Of a stretch of 64,000 bases of DNA, positions 1 through 7,559 are shown one piece after another. The stretch comes from Propionibacteriaceae bacterium ZF39. Its GTDB lineage: Bacteria > Actinomycetota > Actinomycetes > Propionibacteriales > Propionibacteriaceae. Under the pieces are notes generated by a model. The model worked only from the letters and a program-made list of their open reading frames with translations, did not search any database and was not told the origin of the DNA. The stretch covers positions 1,426,001 through 1,490,000 of the forward strand of contig CP154795.1 in NCBI GenBank assembly GCA_039565995.1, given 5' to 3'. How positions within the stretch are numbered: the first letter of the stretch is position 1; each line of letters begins with the position of its first letter. Position numbers and translations under genes: made by a program.

Positions 1-1
1 G

Positions 2-562
2 GTGCTCGCCAGCGAGATCGAGGGTCGCCACCAGCAGATCCAGCAGCAGCTGGAGATGGCCGGGATGACCCTGGACAAGTATCTCGAGGACACCGACTCC
101 GAGGAGACCGCCGAGGAGTTCTGGGCCGAGATCGATTCGCGCGCCGCTGATGCCCTCAAGGCCCAGATGGTCCTCGACCAGGTCGCCGAGACCGAGCAGG
201 TCGAGATGACCCAGCAGGACCTGACGCAGCACATCCTGCGCAAGGCTCAGCAGTCCGGCCACTCGCCGGAGCAGGAAATGCAGCACATGATGGAGCACAA
301 CCACATGGGCGAGTGGATGACCGAGATCCGCCGCGGCAAGGCCCTGCAGCTCATGGTCGCCGGTGCCACCATCACCGACACCGACGGCAATGTCGTCGAT
401 CTGTCCAACCTGCGTGAGGACGGCTCGATCGGTGAGCCCGAGGAAGCCGAGTCTGCCGACTCGCCCGACTCCCCGGATTCTCCCGACTCCCCGGATTCGC
501 CCGATTCGCCCGCGTCCCCGGACTCGGCCGATGAGCCGGAGACCGACGAGGCCAAGGCCTGA
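2..562 (+). CDS. tig: Trigger factor, C-terminal part (5' end lies outside the window)
   Basis: Ribosome-associated chaperone and peptidyl-prolyl isomerase that receives nascent chains. Only about the last 186 residues are present: the helical chaperone domain of the family, followed by a low-complexity acidic tail with seven or more DSP-type tripeptides before a final acidic DEPETDEAKA end. The reading frame is open to the window edge, so the apparent GTG at 2 is internal, not the start. A tig gene just upstream of clpP1-clpP2-clpX is a common bacterial order, although here fgd and a transporter/LysR pair lie between them. The identification rests on the helical domain sequence and this context. 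The DSP tail is unusual in its regularity. Confidence 0.85.
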   Translation: MLASEIEGRHQQIQQQLEMAGMTLDKYLEDTDSEETAEEFWAEIDSRAADALKAQMVLDQVAETEQVEMTQQDLTQHILRKAQQSGHSPEQEMQHMMEHNHMGEWMTEIRRGKALQLMVAGATITDTDGNVVDLSNLREDGSIGEPEEAESADSPDSPDSPDSPDSPDSPASPDSADEPETDEAKA

Positions 563-581
563 GTTTCGCATCAATGCCGAC

Positions 582-610
582 GCGGCCCGCTCCCGACGGG
601 GGCGGGCCGC
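582..610 (+). terminator. Rho-independent-like hairpin after tig
   Basis: GCGGCCCGC at 582-590 pairs perfectly with GCGGGCCGC at 602-610, 19 nt after the tig stop codon. There is no clear U-tract, as is common for actinobacterial terminators. Confidence 0.6.
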
Positions 611-656
611 TGCCGTTGACGGGAAGCTCCGCCCCCGGAGCTGTCGGACAATCCAT

Positions 657-812
657 GCATCTTCGCGCGGCTGGTTGGGCTGATCCAGGGAAGCCGCTGC
701 ATCTTCGCGCGGGTTGGGTGAAGCCGCGCGAGTACGCCCGTCTTCGCGCGTGAAGTATCACGCGCGAAGACACCGCAATCCGAGCACCTGCGGGCAACTC
801 GCGCGAAGATGC
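657..812. repeat. Family of short intergenic repeats, core GCATCTTCGCGCG
   Basis: The 13-mer GCATCTTCGCGCG occurs on the plus strand at 657-669 and 699-711 and on the minus strand at 800-812. Partial copies at 741-750 and 761-770 face each other and form a perfect 12-bp inverted repeat (741-752 with 759-770, 6-nt loop). No credible gene covers the region; overlapping short ORFs simply translate the repeat. It could be a REP-like palindromic family or a regulatory or nucleoid-binding array. The rest of 611-967 holds nothing else that I recognise. Confidence 0.6.
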
Positions 813-967
813 GACTCGACGGCATGGGAAGTGCATAGCGCTCACATCACTCCTGCCGGGGACGCTCTACGTGACGGGGCACGAACCACGTGTCGGCGAG
901 GGCGCGGTGACAGGCACACCAGGAAAACCGAATGCGCCCAATGCGGGGCGGGCGTACGCTCGTGCCG

Positions 968-1113
968 GCCGATCGGGCCGAACGAGATTCGATTATCTGA
1001 CTGTTAATCAGGAGTTGCGGGTTCGAATCCCGTCCCACTTCGGTGGGTGGTGTAAATGGCAACACACTGCCGCTTCGGCGGCTGCTCGGAGCTCAACTCC
1101 CTGCCCGATCGGC
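968..1113 (+). ncRNA. Circularly permuted tRNA-Asn-like RNA (candidate)
   Basis: The element contains all parts of a tRNA-Asn(GUU), but in permuted order. The anticodon arm is 996-1012 (loop CTGTTAA, anticodon 1003-1005), then a 4-nt variable region and a T-arm at 1017-1033 with loop TTCGAAT. The acceptor 3' strand CCCAC (1034-1038) is joined by a TTCG tetraloop to the acceptor 5' strand GTGGG (1043-1047). U8 (1048) and a D-arm (1050-1065) with A14, G18, G19 and A21 follow. A15 and U48 can form the Levitt pair. The flanks, which would exit at the 26/27 junction, hold complementary GCCGATCGGGC (968-978) and GCCCGATCGGC (1103-1113). A second UUCG hairpin lies at 1069-1082. There is no free acceptor end or CCA, so it should not be chargeable as drawn. 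It ends 1 nt before the fgd stop codon on the other strand. The fold is by eye; function unknown. Confidence 0.6.
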
Positions 1114-1114
1114 T

Positions 1115-2116
1115 TCAGCCCAGTTCGCGTACGCCCGGGGTGACCTGTTCGGAGAACGTCCTCATGAACCGCTCCTGATCGTGACCCGGGCCATGGAAGA
1201 CGAGATGGTTGAAGCCGAGATCCGTATAGAACCGGATCTGCTCGATCGCCTCTTCCGGGGTGGACGCCACGATCCAGCGCTTCGCGACCTGCTCGATGGG
1301 GAGAGCGTCGGCCGCCGCCTCCATCTCCTCCGGGTCGGTGATGTCGTGTTTCTGTTCCTTGGTCAGCGACAACGGCGCCCAGAAGCGCGTGTTCTCCAGC
1401 GCGAGTTCGGGATCGGGATCGTATGAGAGCTTGATCTCGATCATCCGGTCGATGCTGTCGAACTCCCGCTTGTTGAGCTCGGCACCCTCCGCGACCGCCG
1501 GGATCAACTTGTCGCGATACAGCTCCGCACCCTTCCCGGAGGTGCAGATGAAGCCATCGCCCTGCCGGCCGGCGTACTTCGCGACCACCGGCCCGCCCGC
1601 CGCGATATAGACCGGCACCGGGACGTCCGGCCGGTCATAGATCATCGCGTCAACCGTGCGGTAGTAGTCGCCCTCGAACGTCACTCGATCCTCGGTCCAG
1701 AGCCGGCGCATCAGGCGTACCGACTCGCGCAGGCGCGCGAACCGCTCCTTGAAATCGGGCCAGCCCTGCTGGCCGACGGCAATCTCGTTGAGGGCCTCGC
1801 CGGTCCCGACGCCGAGCATCACGCGCCCCGGATAGAGACAGCCCATCGTGGCCCACATCTGGGCGATCACCGCAGGGTTGTAGCGGAAGGTGGGCGTCAG
1901 GACGGACGTGCCCAGCATGATCCGCTCGGTCCGCGCCCCGACGTGGGACATCCACACGATCGAGTTCGGGGCATGCCCACCCTTGTGGCGCCACGGCTGG
2001 TAGTGATCCGAGATCGTCGCGGAGTCGAAGCCCAGCTCCTCCGCGATGACCGCGAAGTCGGCCAGCTCCTTCGGCGCGAACTGTTCGGCGGAGGCCTTGT
2101 AGCCGATCCTGATCAC
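1115..2116 (-). CDS. fgd: F420-dependent glucose-6-phosphate dehydrogenase
   Basis: Oxidises glucose-6-phosphate to 6-phosphogluconolactone while reducing coenzyme F420, and so feeds F420H2 to other enzymes in the cytoplasm. The protein (333 aa) matches mycobacterial FGD almost throughout: [11 protein letters not shown] at the N-terminus, the [15 protein letters not shown] stretch with the expected active-site His (residue 38) and Trp (42), [10 protein letters not shown], and the AAGGP...KYAGR phosphate-binding segments. I chose the GTG at 2116 because GAGGAGAG lies just upstream and the length then fits the family; a longer frame to 2254 would run into the upstream transporter gene. The gene implies that the organism makes F420. 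It is codirectional with, and 43 bp from, the transporter gene. Confidence 0.93.
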   Translation of the reverse strand: MIRIGYKASAEQFAPKELADFAVIAEELGFDSATISDHYQPWRHKGGHAPNSIVWMSHVGARTERIMLGTSVLTPTFRYNPAVIAQMWATMGCLYPGRVMLGVGTGEALNEIAVGQQGWPDFKERFARLRESVRLMRRLWTEDRVTFEGDYYRTVDAMIYDRPDVPVPVYIAAGGPVVAKYAGRQGDGFICTSGKGAELYRDKLIPAVAEGAELNKREFDSIDRMIEIKLSYDPDPELALENTRFWAPLSLTKEQKHDITDPEEMEAAADALPIEQVAKRWIVASTPEEAIEQIRFYTDLGFNHLVFHGPGHDQERFMRTFSEQVTPGVRELG

Positions 2117-2159
2117 GGGTCTCTCCTCGCTCGGGTGTCCACCAGCCATATCAAACCGG

Positions 2160-3128
2160 TCAGGTGCGTCGGGTCGTCGGGGTCGATTCGGGTGTCCGAG
2201 GCGCGGGGATCGGATCGGGTACGCGGACAGCGGTGCGTTCCTGGGTCCGCTCATGCCAGGCCAGGGCGATCACCGTGGCCAGCACGATTCCGAAGCCGGC
2301 CCACTGGGTCGGCTGCAGGGTGGCGTGCTGGATGAACACGCCGACGGCCGCGGCGGTCAACGGGAAGGCCAGCTCGGCGAAGGTCGCGCGCGAGGCCGGG
2401 GTCTGCTTCAGGCCGAAGTAGTAGAGCACCAGCGCCAGCAGGCCGGGCACGAGGGCGAGCGAAAGCAGCCGCGGCCAGGTGGCCATCGGCAACGTCAACG
2501 GTGCCCCCAGGGCGGGCACGATCACGAGCAGCGTCAGGAAGCCGAAGAAGAAGCGCAGGGCTGTGACGTGGTGGAACGCCAGCTCTTTGGAGGCGAGCCG
2601 CCCGAGGACGGTGCCGAGTGCCCAGAGCGCCGCAGCGCCCAGCCCGAGGAGGGCCGGAGTGAGTGAGCCGATCCCCACCGCGAACGGTTTGGGAAAGGCC
2701 AGGAACCAGGCACCGATCAATGCCGGCACGGCGAAGAAGGCGAACCGCGGACGCAGGCGCTCGCCGAGAATCGCCGCCGCGAACGCCAGGGCCAACAGCG
2801 GCTGCAGCTTCTGCAACACCTGCGGGGTGATGGGATCGCCGGTGCGGAACGCCAGGGTGAACAGCGTGGTGGCGAGCGCGGACGAGCCGCCCCCGATCAC
2901 GATGGTCGCGATGCGCGTACGCCAGGACGCGCCCCACCAGGACCGCAGGGCTCCGACCAGGACGGGAGACACCAGCAGCACGAGGATCAGGTGTTCGCCC
3001 AGCACGATGCTGGAGGAGGCGTACTCCTTGGACAACGGCGCCCGCAACAGACCGGAGAATCCCCACATGGAGGCAGCGATCGCGATCAGCCAGGTGCGAT
3101 CGGCGACAGCGCGACGGACAGTGCTCAC
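2160..3128 (-). CDS. EamA/DMT-family membrane transporter
   Basis: Drug/metabolite-type exporter in the cytoplasmic membrane. The 322-aa protein has about ten hydrophobic segments arranged as two EamA repeats, with [20 protein letters not shown] in the first and the matching [19 protein letters not shown] in the second, and a charged Pro/Thr-rich tail. The GTG start is preceded by AAGGAG at a good distance. A LysR-type gene (3246-4154) is divergent, which suggests that LysR controls this exporter. The substrate cannot be told from sequence; amino acids or related metabolites are typical of the family. Confidence 0.85.
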   Translation of the reverse strand: MSTVRRAVADRTWLIAIAASMWGFSGLLRAPLSKEYASSSIVLGEHLILVLLVSPVLVGALRSWWGASWRTRIATIVIGGGSSALATTLFTLAFRTGDPITPQVLQKLQPLLALAFAAAILGERLRPRFAFFAVPALIGAWFLAFPKPFAVGIGSLTPALLGLGAAALWALGTVLGRLASKELAFHHVTALRFFFGFLTLLVIVPALGAPLTLPMATWPRLLSLALVPGLLALVLYYFGLKQTPASRATFAELAFPLTAAAVGVFIQHATLQPTQWAGFGIVLATVIALAWHERTQERTAVRVPDPIPAPRTPESTPTTRRT

Positions 3129-3153
3129 GTGAACTCCTTGGGGGACGCGTTCG

Positions 3154-3168
3154 CGGCCAGTCTGGCCG
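3154..3168. promoter_or_regulatory. Inverted repeat in the transporter/lysR intergenic region
   Basis: CGGCCAG-T-CTGGCCG is a perfect 7-1-7 palindrome lying 26 bp upstream of the transporter start. It is a candidate binding site for the divergent LysR-type protein. Confidence 0.4.
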
Positions 3169-3208
3169 TTCGTGGATATTGCGTCCAGCGCAGATCTTCG
3201 CCACGGGT

Positions 3209-3238
3209 CATGCGTTCAACGCATGGCTGCGCTACCGT
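3209..3238 (+). promoter_or_regulatory. lysR promoter with overlapping palindromic operator
   Basis: CATGCGTT-C-AACGCATG (3209-3225) is a perfect 8-1-8 inverted repeat. TACCGT at 3233-3238 fits a -10 box and leaves 7 nt to the ATG at 3246, so the mRNA is probably leaderless. The palindrome covers where a -35 box would be, as expected for LysR autorepression. Confidence 0.55.
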
Positions 3239-3245
3239 GCGGGAA

Positions 3246-4154
3246 ATGGACCTCAGTCAGTTCCAGGCCTTCGTTGCCATCGCCCGACTCGGATCCATCT
3301 CGTCCTCGGCCGTCGAGCTCGGCTATTCCCAATCTGCCGTGTCGCGGCAGCTCCAGGGACTGGAGCGCGAGATGGGGGCGGAGCTCGTGCGCCGGTCCGC
3401 CCGGGGCGTACGCCTGACCGCGCGCGGTCGCGCCCTCCTGCCGCATGCGCAGGACATCGTGGCCGCCTGGGAGGCGGCGCGTGCCGATGTGTCCGGCACC
3501 ACCGAGCGCACCCGACTGCGGATCGGAACATTCCCCGCCGCGATGGCCGCTCTCGTGGCGCCCGCGCTGGGTGAGCTGGAGCGCGTCCGGCCCGATCTTG
3601 TCGTCGGCATCCGCCAGGAACCCTCTCCGAAACTGAGGAGCGCGGTCGCCGCCGGCGAACTGGACGGGGCGCTGGTCATGGAGAGGGAGGCCGAGCCGCA
3701 TCTCCGAGGCCTCCGGGCCGAATCGGTGGTGATCGATGAGATGGTTGTGATCGTGCCCCATGGGCATGAGGCCTTCGGCACGCCGACTCGAGCTCGCCTT
3801 GCCGACTTTGAGGGGGAGACCTGGGTAGAGGCCCCCGGGCGCTCGGAACGCGTCCTGCGGGGTGCAGCGGCGCGAGCAGGGTTCACGCCCGGACGGATCA
3901 GGCCGGCGCCGGATCTTGCCGCGAAGGTCGCCTTCGTCGCGGCCGGTCTCGGGGTCGCGATGGTTCCGGCTCTGGCGCTCGCCCCACAACGCGCGGACCT
4001 CGGCGTGCTCCGATTGGCGGACCCGCCCCAACGAGGAGTCAACTGGCTGACGCGGGCCGATCGGGATCCGGGTCAGCTGGCGGACGTGCTGGCCGCATTC
4101 GCGTCGGTGCAGGCGAGCCGCGATGGTGCGCCGACAGCGAACAGCGCCGGATAA
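3246..4154 (+). CDS. LysR-family transcriptional regulator
   Basis: DNA-binding regulator of 302 aa. The N-terminal winged helix-turn-helix (residues about 1-60) contains the LysR pattern SISSSAVELGYSQSAVSRQL followed by LEREMGAELVRR. The remainder is the two-lobed LysR effector-binding domain, ending with a region (AAGLGVAMVPALAL) typical of the family. The ATG at 3246 begins the canonical MDLSQFQAFVAIARLGS; a longer open frame upstream is not needed. It is divergent from a DMT exporter and probably regulates it and itself. The effector is unknown. Confidence 0.88.
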   Translation: MDLSQFQAFVAIARLGSISSSAVELGYSQSAVSRQLQGLEREMGAELVRRSARGVRLTARGRALLPHAQDIVAAWEAARADVSGTTERTRLRIGTFPAAMAALVAPALGELERVRPDLVVGIRQEPSPKLRSAVAAGELDGALVMEREAEPHLRGLRAESVVIDEMVVIVPHGHEAFGTPTRARLADFEGETWVEAPGRSERVLRGAAARAGFTPGRIRPAPDLAAKVAFVAAGLGVAMVPALALAPQRADLGVLRLADPPQRGVNWLTRADRDPGQLADVLAAFASVQASRDGAPTANSAG

Positions 4155-4180
4155 CTCTCGGGATTGTCGGAGTGGGCGGG

Positions 4181-4186
4181 TAGTTT
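4181..4186 (+). promoter_or_regulatory. -10 box of clpP1 (probably leaderless)
   Basis: TAGTTT fits TANNNT and ends 7 nt before the GTG at 4194. This supports GTG 4194 as the start. No ClgR-like site is obvious to me here. Confidence 0.45.
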
Positions 4187-4193
4187 CGACGCT

Positions 4194-4823
4194 GTGAAGA
4201 ACAACGGACTGAACCCGTCGCTGATCCGCGCGGCTGCGAGCCCCGGCGGCGCCAGCATGAGCGACAACGTCTATCAGGCCCTCCTTGCCAACCGCATCAT
4301 CTTCCTGGGCTCCGAGGTGCGCGACGACAACGCGAATGCCATCTGCGCCCAGATGCTGCTGCTCAACGCGGAGGACCCCGACAAGGACATCTACCTCTAC
4401 ATCAACTCACCCGGCGGCTCGGTCGACTCGGGCATGGCGATCTTCGACACCATGCAGTGGATCTCCAACGATGTGGCGACCGTCGCCATGGGCCTGGCTG
4501 CCTCGATGGGCCAGTTCCTGCTGTCGGCGGGGACGAAGGGCAAGCGCTATGCGCTGCCCCACAGCCGCATCATGATGCACCAGCCGTCCGGCGGTCTCGG
4601 TGGCACGGCCTCCGATATCCGCATCCAGGCCGAGCAGTCGCTCCACATCAAGAAGGTCATGGCCGAGCTGATCGCTCAGCACACCGGCCAGACGGTGGAG
4701 CAGATCAACGCCGACTCCGATCGCGACCGCTGGTTCACTGCGGCCGAGGCGCTCGAATACGGCTTCATCGACCACGTCTACGAAAAGGCGTCGCAGATCC
4801 GCGACGACGCCCCGAACCAGTGA
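4194..4823 (+). CDS. clpP1: ATP-dependent Clp protease proteolytic subunit 1
   Basis: Serine peptidase subunit of the Clp protease; in actinobacteria it forms a mixed ClpP1P2 barrel fed by ClpX or ClpC. From GTG 4194 it is 209 aa. The catalytic Ser is in GLAASMGQF (about residue 104), the His in IMMHQPSGG (about 129) and the Asp in INADSDRDR (about 174-176). SPGGS oxyanion and handle features are intact. The start is uncertain: GTG 4194 has a -10-like box 7 nt upstream, while ATG 4257 would give a shorter protein with a mature-like N-terminus. clpP2 begins 11 bp after the stop, so the two are cotranscribed. Confidence 0.92.
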   Translation: MKNNGLNPSLIRAAASPGGASMSDNVYQALLANRIIFLGSEVRDDNANAICAQMLLLNAEDPDKDIYLYINSPGGSVDSGMAIFDTMQWISNDVATVAMGLAASMGQFLLSAGTKGKRYALPHSRIMMHQPSGGLGGTASDIRIQAEQSLHIKKVMAELIAQHTGQTVEQINADSDRDRWFTAAEALEYGFIDHVYEKASQIRDDAPNQ

Positions 4824-4834
4824 GAGGAGCGGAC

Positions 4835-5539
4835 ATGAACTTGAACAACCTCGCTCGGTTCAACATGGAGCAGCGCGAACAGGCTCTGCAGCCTGCGCCG
4901 ATCATGCCGGGTGGCATGGCGCCGGCCGGTCCGTCCATGGACTACTACATCCCCCAGTGGGAAGAGCGGACGTCCTATGGCGTACGCAGGGTGGATCCCT
5001 ACACCAAGCTGTTCGAGGAGCGCGTCATCTTCCTCGGCACGCCGGTGACCGATGACATCGCAAACGCGATCATGGCCCAGCTGCTCTGCCTCCAGTCGAT
5101 GGATGCCGATCGCAAGATCAGCATCTATATCAACTCGCCCGGCGGCTCCTTCTCGGCCATGGCAGCCATCTACGACACGATGCGCTACATCAAGCCGGAC
5201 ATCGAGACCGTCTGCCTCGGCATGGCGGCGTCGGCTGCGGCCGTGCTGCTGGCGGCGGGCACGAAGGGCAAGCGTCTGGCCCTGCCCAACTCGACGATCC
5301 TGATCCACCAGCCGGCGATGGGCCAGTCTTCCTATGGCCAGTCGTCCGACCTGGAGATCCAGGCCAACGAGATCCTGCGGATCCGTTCGCTGATGGAGCA
5401 GATGCTCGCCGATGCGACCGGTCAGGATGCCGAGCAGATCAGCCGCGACGTCGAGCGGGACAAATATCTGACGGCCCCCCAGGCCAAGGAATACGGCATG
5501 ATTGACGACATCCTGATGTCGTTGAAGGACGCTGGTTGA
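4835..5539 (+). CDS. clpP2: ATP-dependent Clp protease proteolytic subunit 2
   Basis: Second ClpP paralogue of 234 aa and partner of ClpP1 in the degradative barrel. It has an N-terminal extension of about 50 residues (Met/Pro-rich, then YYIPQWEERTSYGVRRVDPY) that is typical of ClpP2. The catalytic Ser is in GMAASAAAV (about 133), the His in ILIHQPAMG (about 158) and an Asp in the ISRDVERDKY segment. GAGAGGAGCGGAC before the ATG provides a ribosome site. It lies between clpP1 (11-bp gap) and clpX. Confidence 0.93.
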   Translation: MNLNNLARFNMEQREQALQPAPIMPGGMAPAGPSMDYYIPQWEERTSYGVRRVDPYTKLFEERVIFLGTPVTDDIANAIMAQLLCLQSMDADRKISIYINSPGGSFSAMAAIYDTMRYIKPDIETVCLGMAASAAAVLLAAGTKGKRLALPNSTILIHQPAMGQSSYGQSSDLEIQANEILRIRSLMEQMLADATGQDAEQISRDVERDKYLTAPQAKEYGMIDDILMSLKDAG

Positions 5540-5562
5540 GATAGCTGATCAACACCTTGCCC

Positions 5563-5644
5563 GCCGGAGGAAATGCGCTCCGGCAATGGCCTTCGGCGGG
5601 TTAGGGTGTGGTCCGCGTGGTACGCATTGGTGCACCACGCGGAC
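5563..5644 (+). promoter_or_regulatory. Two stem-loops in the clpP2-clpX intergenic region
   Basis: GCCGGAG (5563-5569) pairs with CTCCGGC (5578-5584), and an outer CCCGCC (5560-5565) could alternatively pair with GGCGGG (5595-5600). Then GTCCGCGTGGT (5611-5621) pairs perfectly over 11 bp with ACCACGCGGAC (5634-5644). The second repeat could be an operator or an mRNA hairpin before clpX, whose start is at 5698. Confidence 0.5.
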
Positions 5645-5697
5645 GGGTTCGACCCAACGGGGACGGATCGGAACCTGGAGATTCGGGAGGCAGGGCA

Positions 5698-6990
5698 ATG
5701 GCGCGCATCGGTGAGAGCGGGGACTTGCTCAAATGCAACTTCTGCGGCAAGAGCCAGAAGCAGGTGAAGAAGCTCATTGCCGGTCCCGGGGTCTACATCT
5801 GTGACGAGTGCATCGACCTCTGCAACGAGATCATCGAAGAGGAGTTCTCGGAGGGTTCCGATGTCGGCCTCCTCGACGAACTGCCCAAGCCCCGACAGAT
5901 CCGCGAGTTCCTGGACGCCTATGTGATCGGCCAGGGGAGTGCCAAGAAGGCGCTCGCCGTGGCGGTCTACAACCACTACAAGCGGGTTCAGGCCCAGGCG
6001 GCCACCGCCCCGCGGCGTGCCGCCGAGGACGATGCGGTCGAGCTCGGGAAGTCCAACATCCTGCTGATCGGCCCGACCGGTTGCGGCAAGACCTATCTCG
6101 CCCAGACGCTCGCCAAGATGCTCAACGTCCCCTTCGCCATGGCCGACGCCACCGCGCTCACCGAGGCCGGCTATGTCGGTGAGGATGTCGAGAACATCCT
6201 CCTCAAACTCATCCAGGCCGCCGACTTCGATGTGAAGAAGGCCGAGACGGGCATCATCTATATCGACGAGATCGACAAGGTGGCCCGCAAGTCGGAGAAC
6301 CCGTCGATCACGCGCGATGTCTCCGGCGAGGGCGTGCAGCAGGCGCTCCTGAAGATCCTTGAGGGCACCACGGCCTCGGTGCCGCCCCAGGGCGGCCGCA
6401 AGCACCCGCATCAGGACTTCATCCAGATCGACACCACCAACGTGCTGTTCATCGTCGGTGGCGCGTTCGCCGGTCTCGAACACATCATCGACAGCCGGGT
6501 CGGCAAGCGTCCCATCGGCTTCAACAACGATCTCGACGCGCGCACGCCGGATTCGGATGATCCCTTCTCGGAAGTGCGCCCGGAGGACCTGGTCAAGTTC
6601 GGCCTGATCCCCGAGTTCATCGGCCGACTGCCGATGATCTCCACCGTGACTCCGCTCGACAAGGATGCGCTCGTGCGCATCCTGGTCGAGCCGCGCAACG
6701 CGCTGGTCAAGCAGTTCCGCAAGCTTTTCGAGCTGGACGGTGTCGACCTCGAGTTCACCGATGACGCGATCGAGGCCATCGCCGACCTGGCGCTGGCCCG
6801 GGGGACCGGTGCCCGCGGCCTGCGGGCGATCCTCGAAGAGGTCCTGCTGAATGTGATGTATGACGTGCCGAGCCAGGAGGATGTGGCTCGCGTCATCATC
6901 AACGGTGACGTCGTCAACTCGGCGGCGCTGCCCACCCTGGTGCCGAGGTCCCAGCTCCCCAAGCGTGAACGGCGCGAGAAGAGCGCCTGA
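5698..6990 (+). CDS. clpX: ATP-dependent Clp protease ATP-binding subunit ClpX
   Basis: AAA+ unfoldase that recognises substrates and threads them into ClpP1P2. The 430-aa protein has the N-terminal zinc-binding domain with four Cys (13, 16, 35, 38), then the AAA+ module with Walker A GPTGCGKT, Walker [10 protein letters not shown], the pore-loop region around GYVGEDVE, and the C-terminal IPEFIGRLP and [11 protein letters not shown] segments. ATG 5698 is chosen because GGGAGG lies just upstream and [13 protein letters not shown] is the normal ClpX N-terminus; an upstream extension in the same frame is unlikely. It ends 2 bp from the convergent marR gene, with CGCCTGA/TCAGGCG around the stops forming a small palindrome. 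Confidence 0.96.
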   Translation: MARIGESGDLLKCNFCGKSQKQVKKLIAGPGVYICDECIDLCNEIIEEEFSEGSDVGLLDELPKPRQIREFLDAYVIGQGSAKKALAVAVYNHYKRVQAQAATAPRRAAEDDAVELGKSNILLIGPTGCGKTYLAQTLAKMLNVPFAMADATALTEAGYVGEDVENILLKLIQAADFDVKKAETGIIYIDEIDKVARKSENPSITRDVSGEGVQQALLKILEGTTASVPPQGGRKHPHQDFIQIDTTNVLFIVGGAFAGLEHIIDSRVGKRPIGFNNDLDARTPDSDDPFSEVRPEDLVKFGLIPEFIGRLPMISTVTPLDKDALVRILVEPRNALVKQFRKLFELDGVDLEFTDDAIEAIADLALARGTGARGLRAILEEVLLNVMYDVPSQEDVARVIINGDVVNSAALPTLVPRSQLPKRERREKSA

Positions 6991-6992
6991 TC

Positions 6993-7430
6993 TCAGGCGT
7001 CGAAGCGCTCCATCAACCCCATGAGGATGCGCCGGAGCTGAGGCCCGTCGTCGACGCCGAGTGAGTCGAACCAATCGGTCTCGATGTCTGCCAGCGTCCG
7101 ATCGACGAACGCCTTGGCCCGGCGCCCCTTCTCGGTGGCCTCCAACACGCGTGCGCGATGGTCGGTCGGGTGGGGGCTGACCCTCAGATAGCCGTTGCGC
7201 TCCAGATGGGTGATCTGCTGGCTGACAGCCTGCTTGCTCACGCCGCAGAGTTCGACGATGCGCGAGGCCTGATGGCGGCCCTCACCGACATGACGCAACA
7301 CGTTGGCCGCGTGCGCCAGGGACAGGGAGTCGAACTCGGACGCCCGGAGCCGCCGATCGAACTCTGCGGTGAACGCATCCTTGGCGCAGCCCAGAAGGCT
7401 GACCAGCGGGCGGTGCGTCACGGTTTCCAC
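6993..7430 (-). CDS. MarR-family transcriptional regulator
   Basis: Winged-helix repressor of 145 aa. The recognition region SRIVELCGVSKQAVSQQITHLERNGYL and the wing around VSPHPTDHRARVL are typical MarR elements. It starts with GTG at 7430. The divergent gene encodes an FMN reductase, and two copies of a palindrome in the shared intergenic region indicate autoregulation and control of that reductase. The signal may be a phenolic, quinone or oxidant, which is common for MarR/flavin-reductase pairs, but this is inference. Confidence 0.88.
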   Translation of the reverse strand: METVTHRPLVSLLGCAKDAFTAEFDRRLRASEFDSLSLAHAANVLRHVGEGRHQASRIVELCGVSKQAVSQQITHLERNGYLRVSPHPTDHRARVLEATEKGRRAKAFVDRTLADIETDWFDSLGVDDGPQLRRILMGLMERFDA

Positions 7431-7462
7431 CCGGACAGGCTAACCCACCGTTCCGCAGAGTA

Positions 7463-7518
7463 GTCAACAGATTGACCTCGATCCGGCGCGTTGGAAGAAT
7501 GGTCGTCAACAGATTGAC
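7463..7518. promoter_or_regulatory. Twin MarR operators with overlapping divergent promoters
   Basis: The palindrome GTCAA-CAGA-TTGAC occurs identically at 7463-7476 and 7505-7518. On the plus strand TTGACC (7472-7477) and AAGAAT (7495-7500) are separated by 17 nt, forming a promoter whose start would fall in the second operator. On the minus strand TTGACT from the first palindrome is followed 19 nt later by TAGCCT, a promoter for marR. Repressor bound at both sites would block both genes. Confidence 0.75.
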
Positions 7519-7559
7519 TATCGATGCCGGCCCGGCATTTTCTTATAGAGAAGGAAATC

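Noticed and set aside
968-1040. Reading 968-1040 as an ordinary or truncated tRNA-Asn
   Set aside because: There is no D-arm or acceptor 5' strand upstream of the anticodon arm; these parts instead lie downstream, which the permuted model explains better. A decayed fragment remains the null hypothesis.
847-1065. Minus-strand ORF over the permuted tRNA element
   Set aside because: Its peptide is only the translation of antisense tRNA sequence; no coding signal.
1043-1110. A second degenerate tRNA beginning at the GTGGG strand
   Set aside because: The D-arm fits, but the following hairpin is a UUCG-capped stem without an anticodon loop, and the T-arm-like CGGAGCTCAACTCC lacks the conserved TTC.
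6984-6999. Palindrome around the clpX and marR stops as a bidirectional terminator
   Set aside because: The 7-bp arms have only a 2-nt loop and no U-tract; too weak to list as a terminator.
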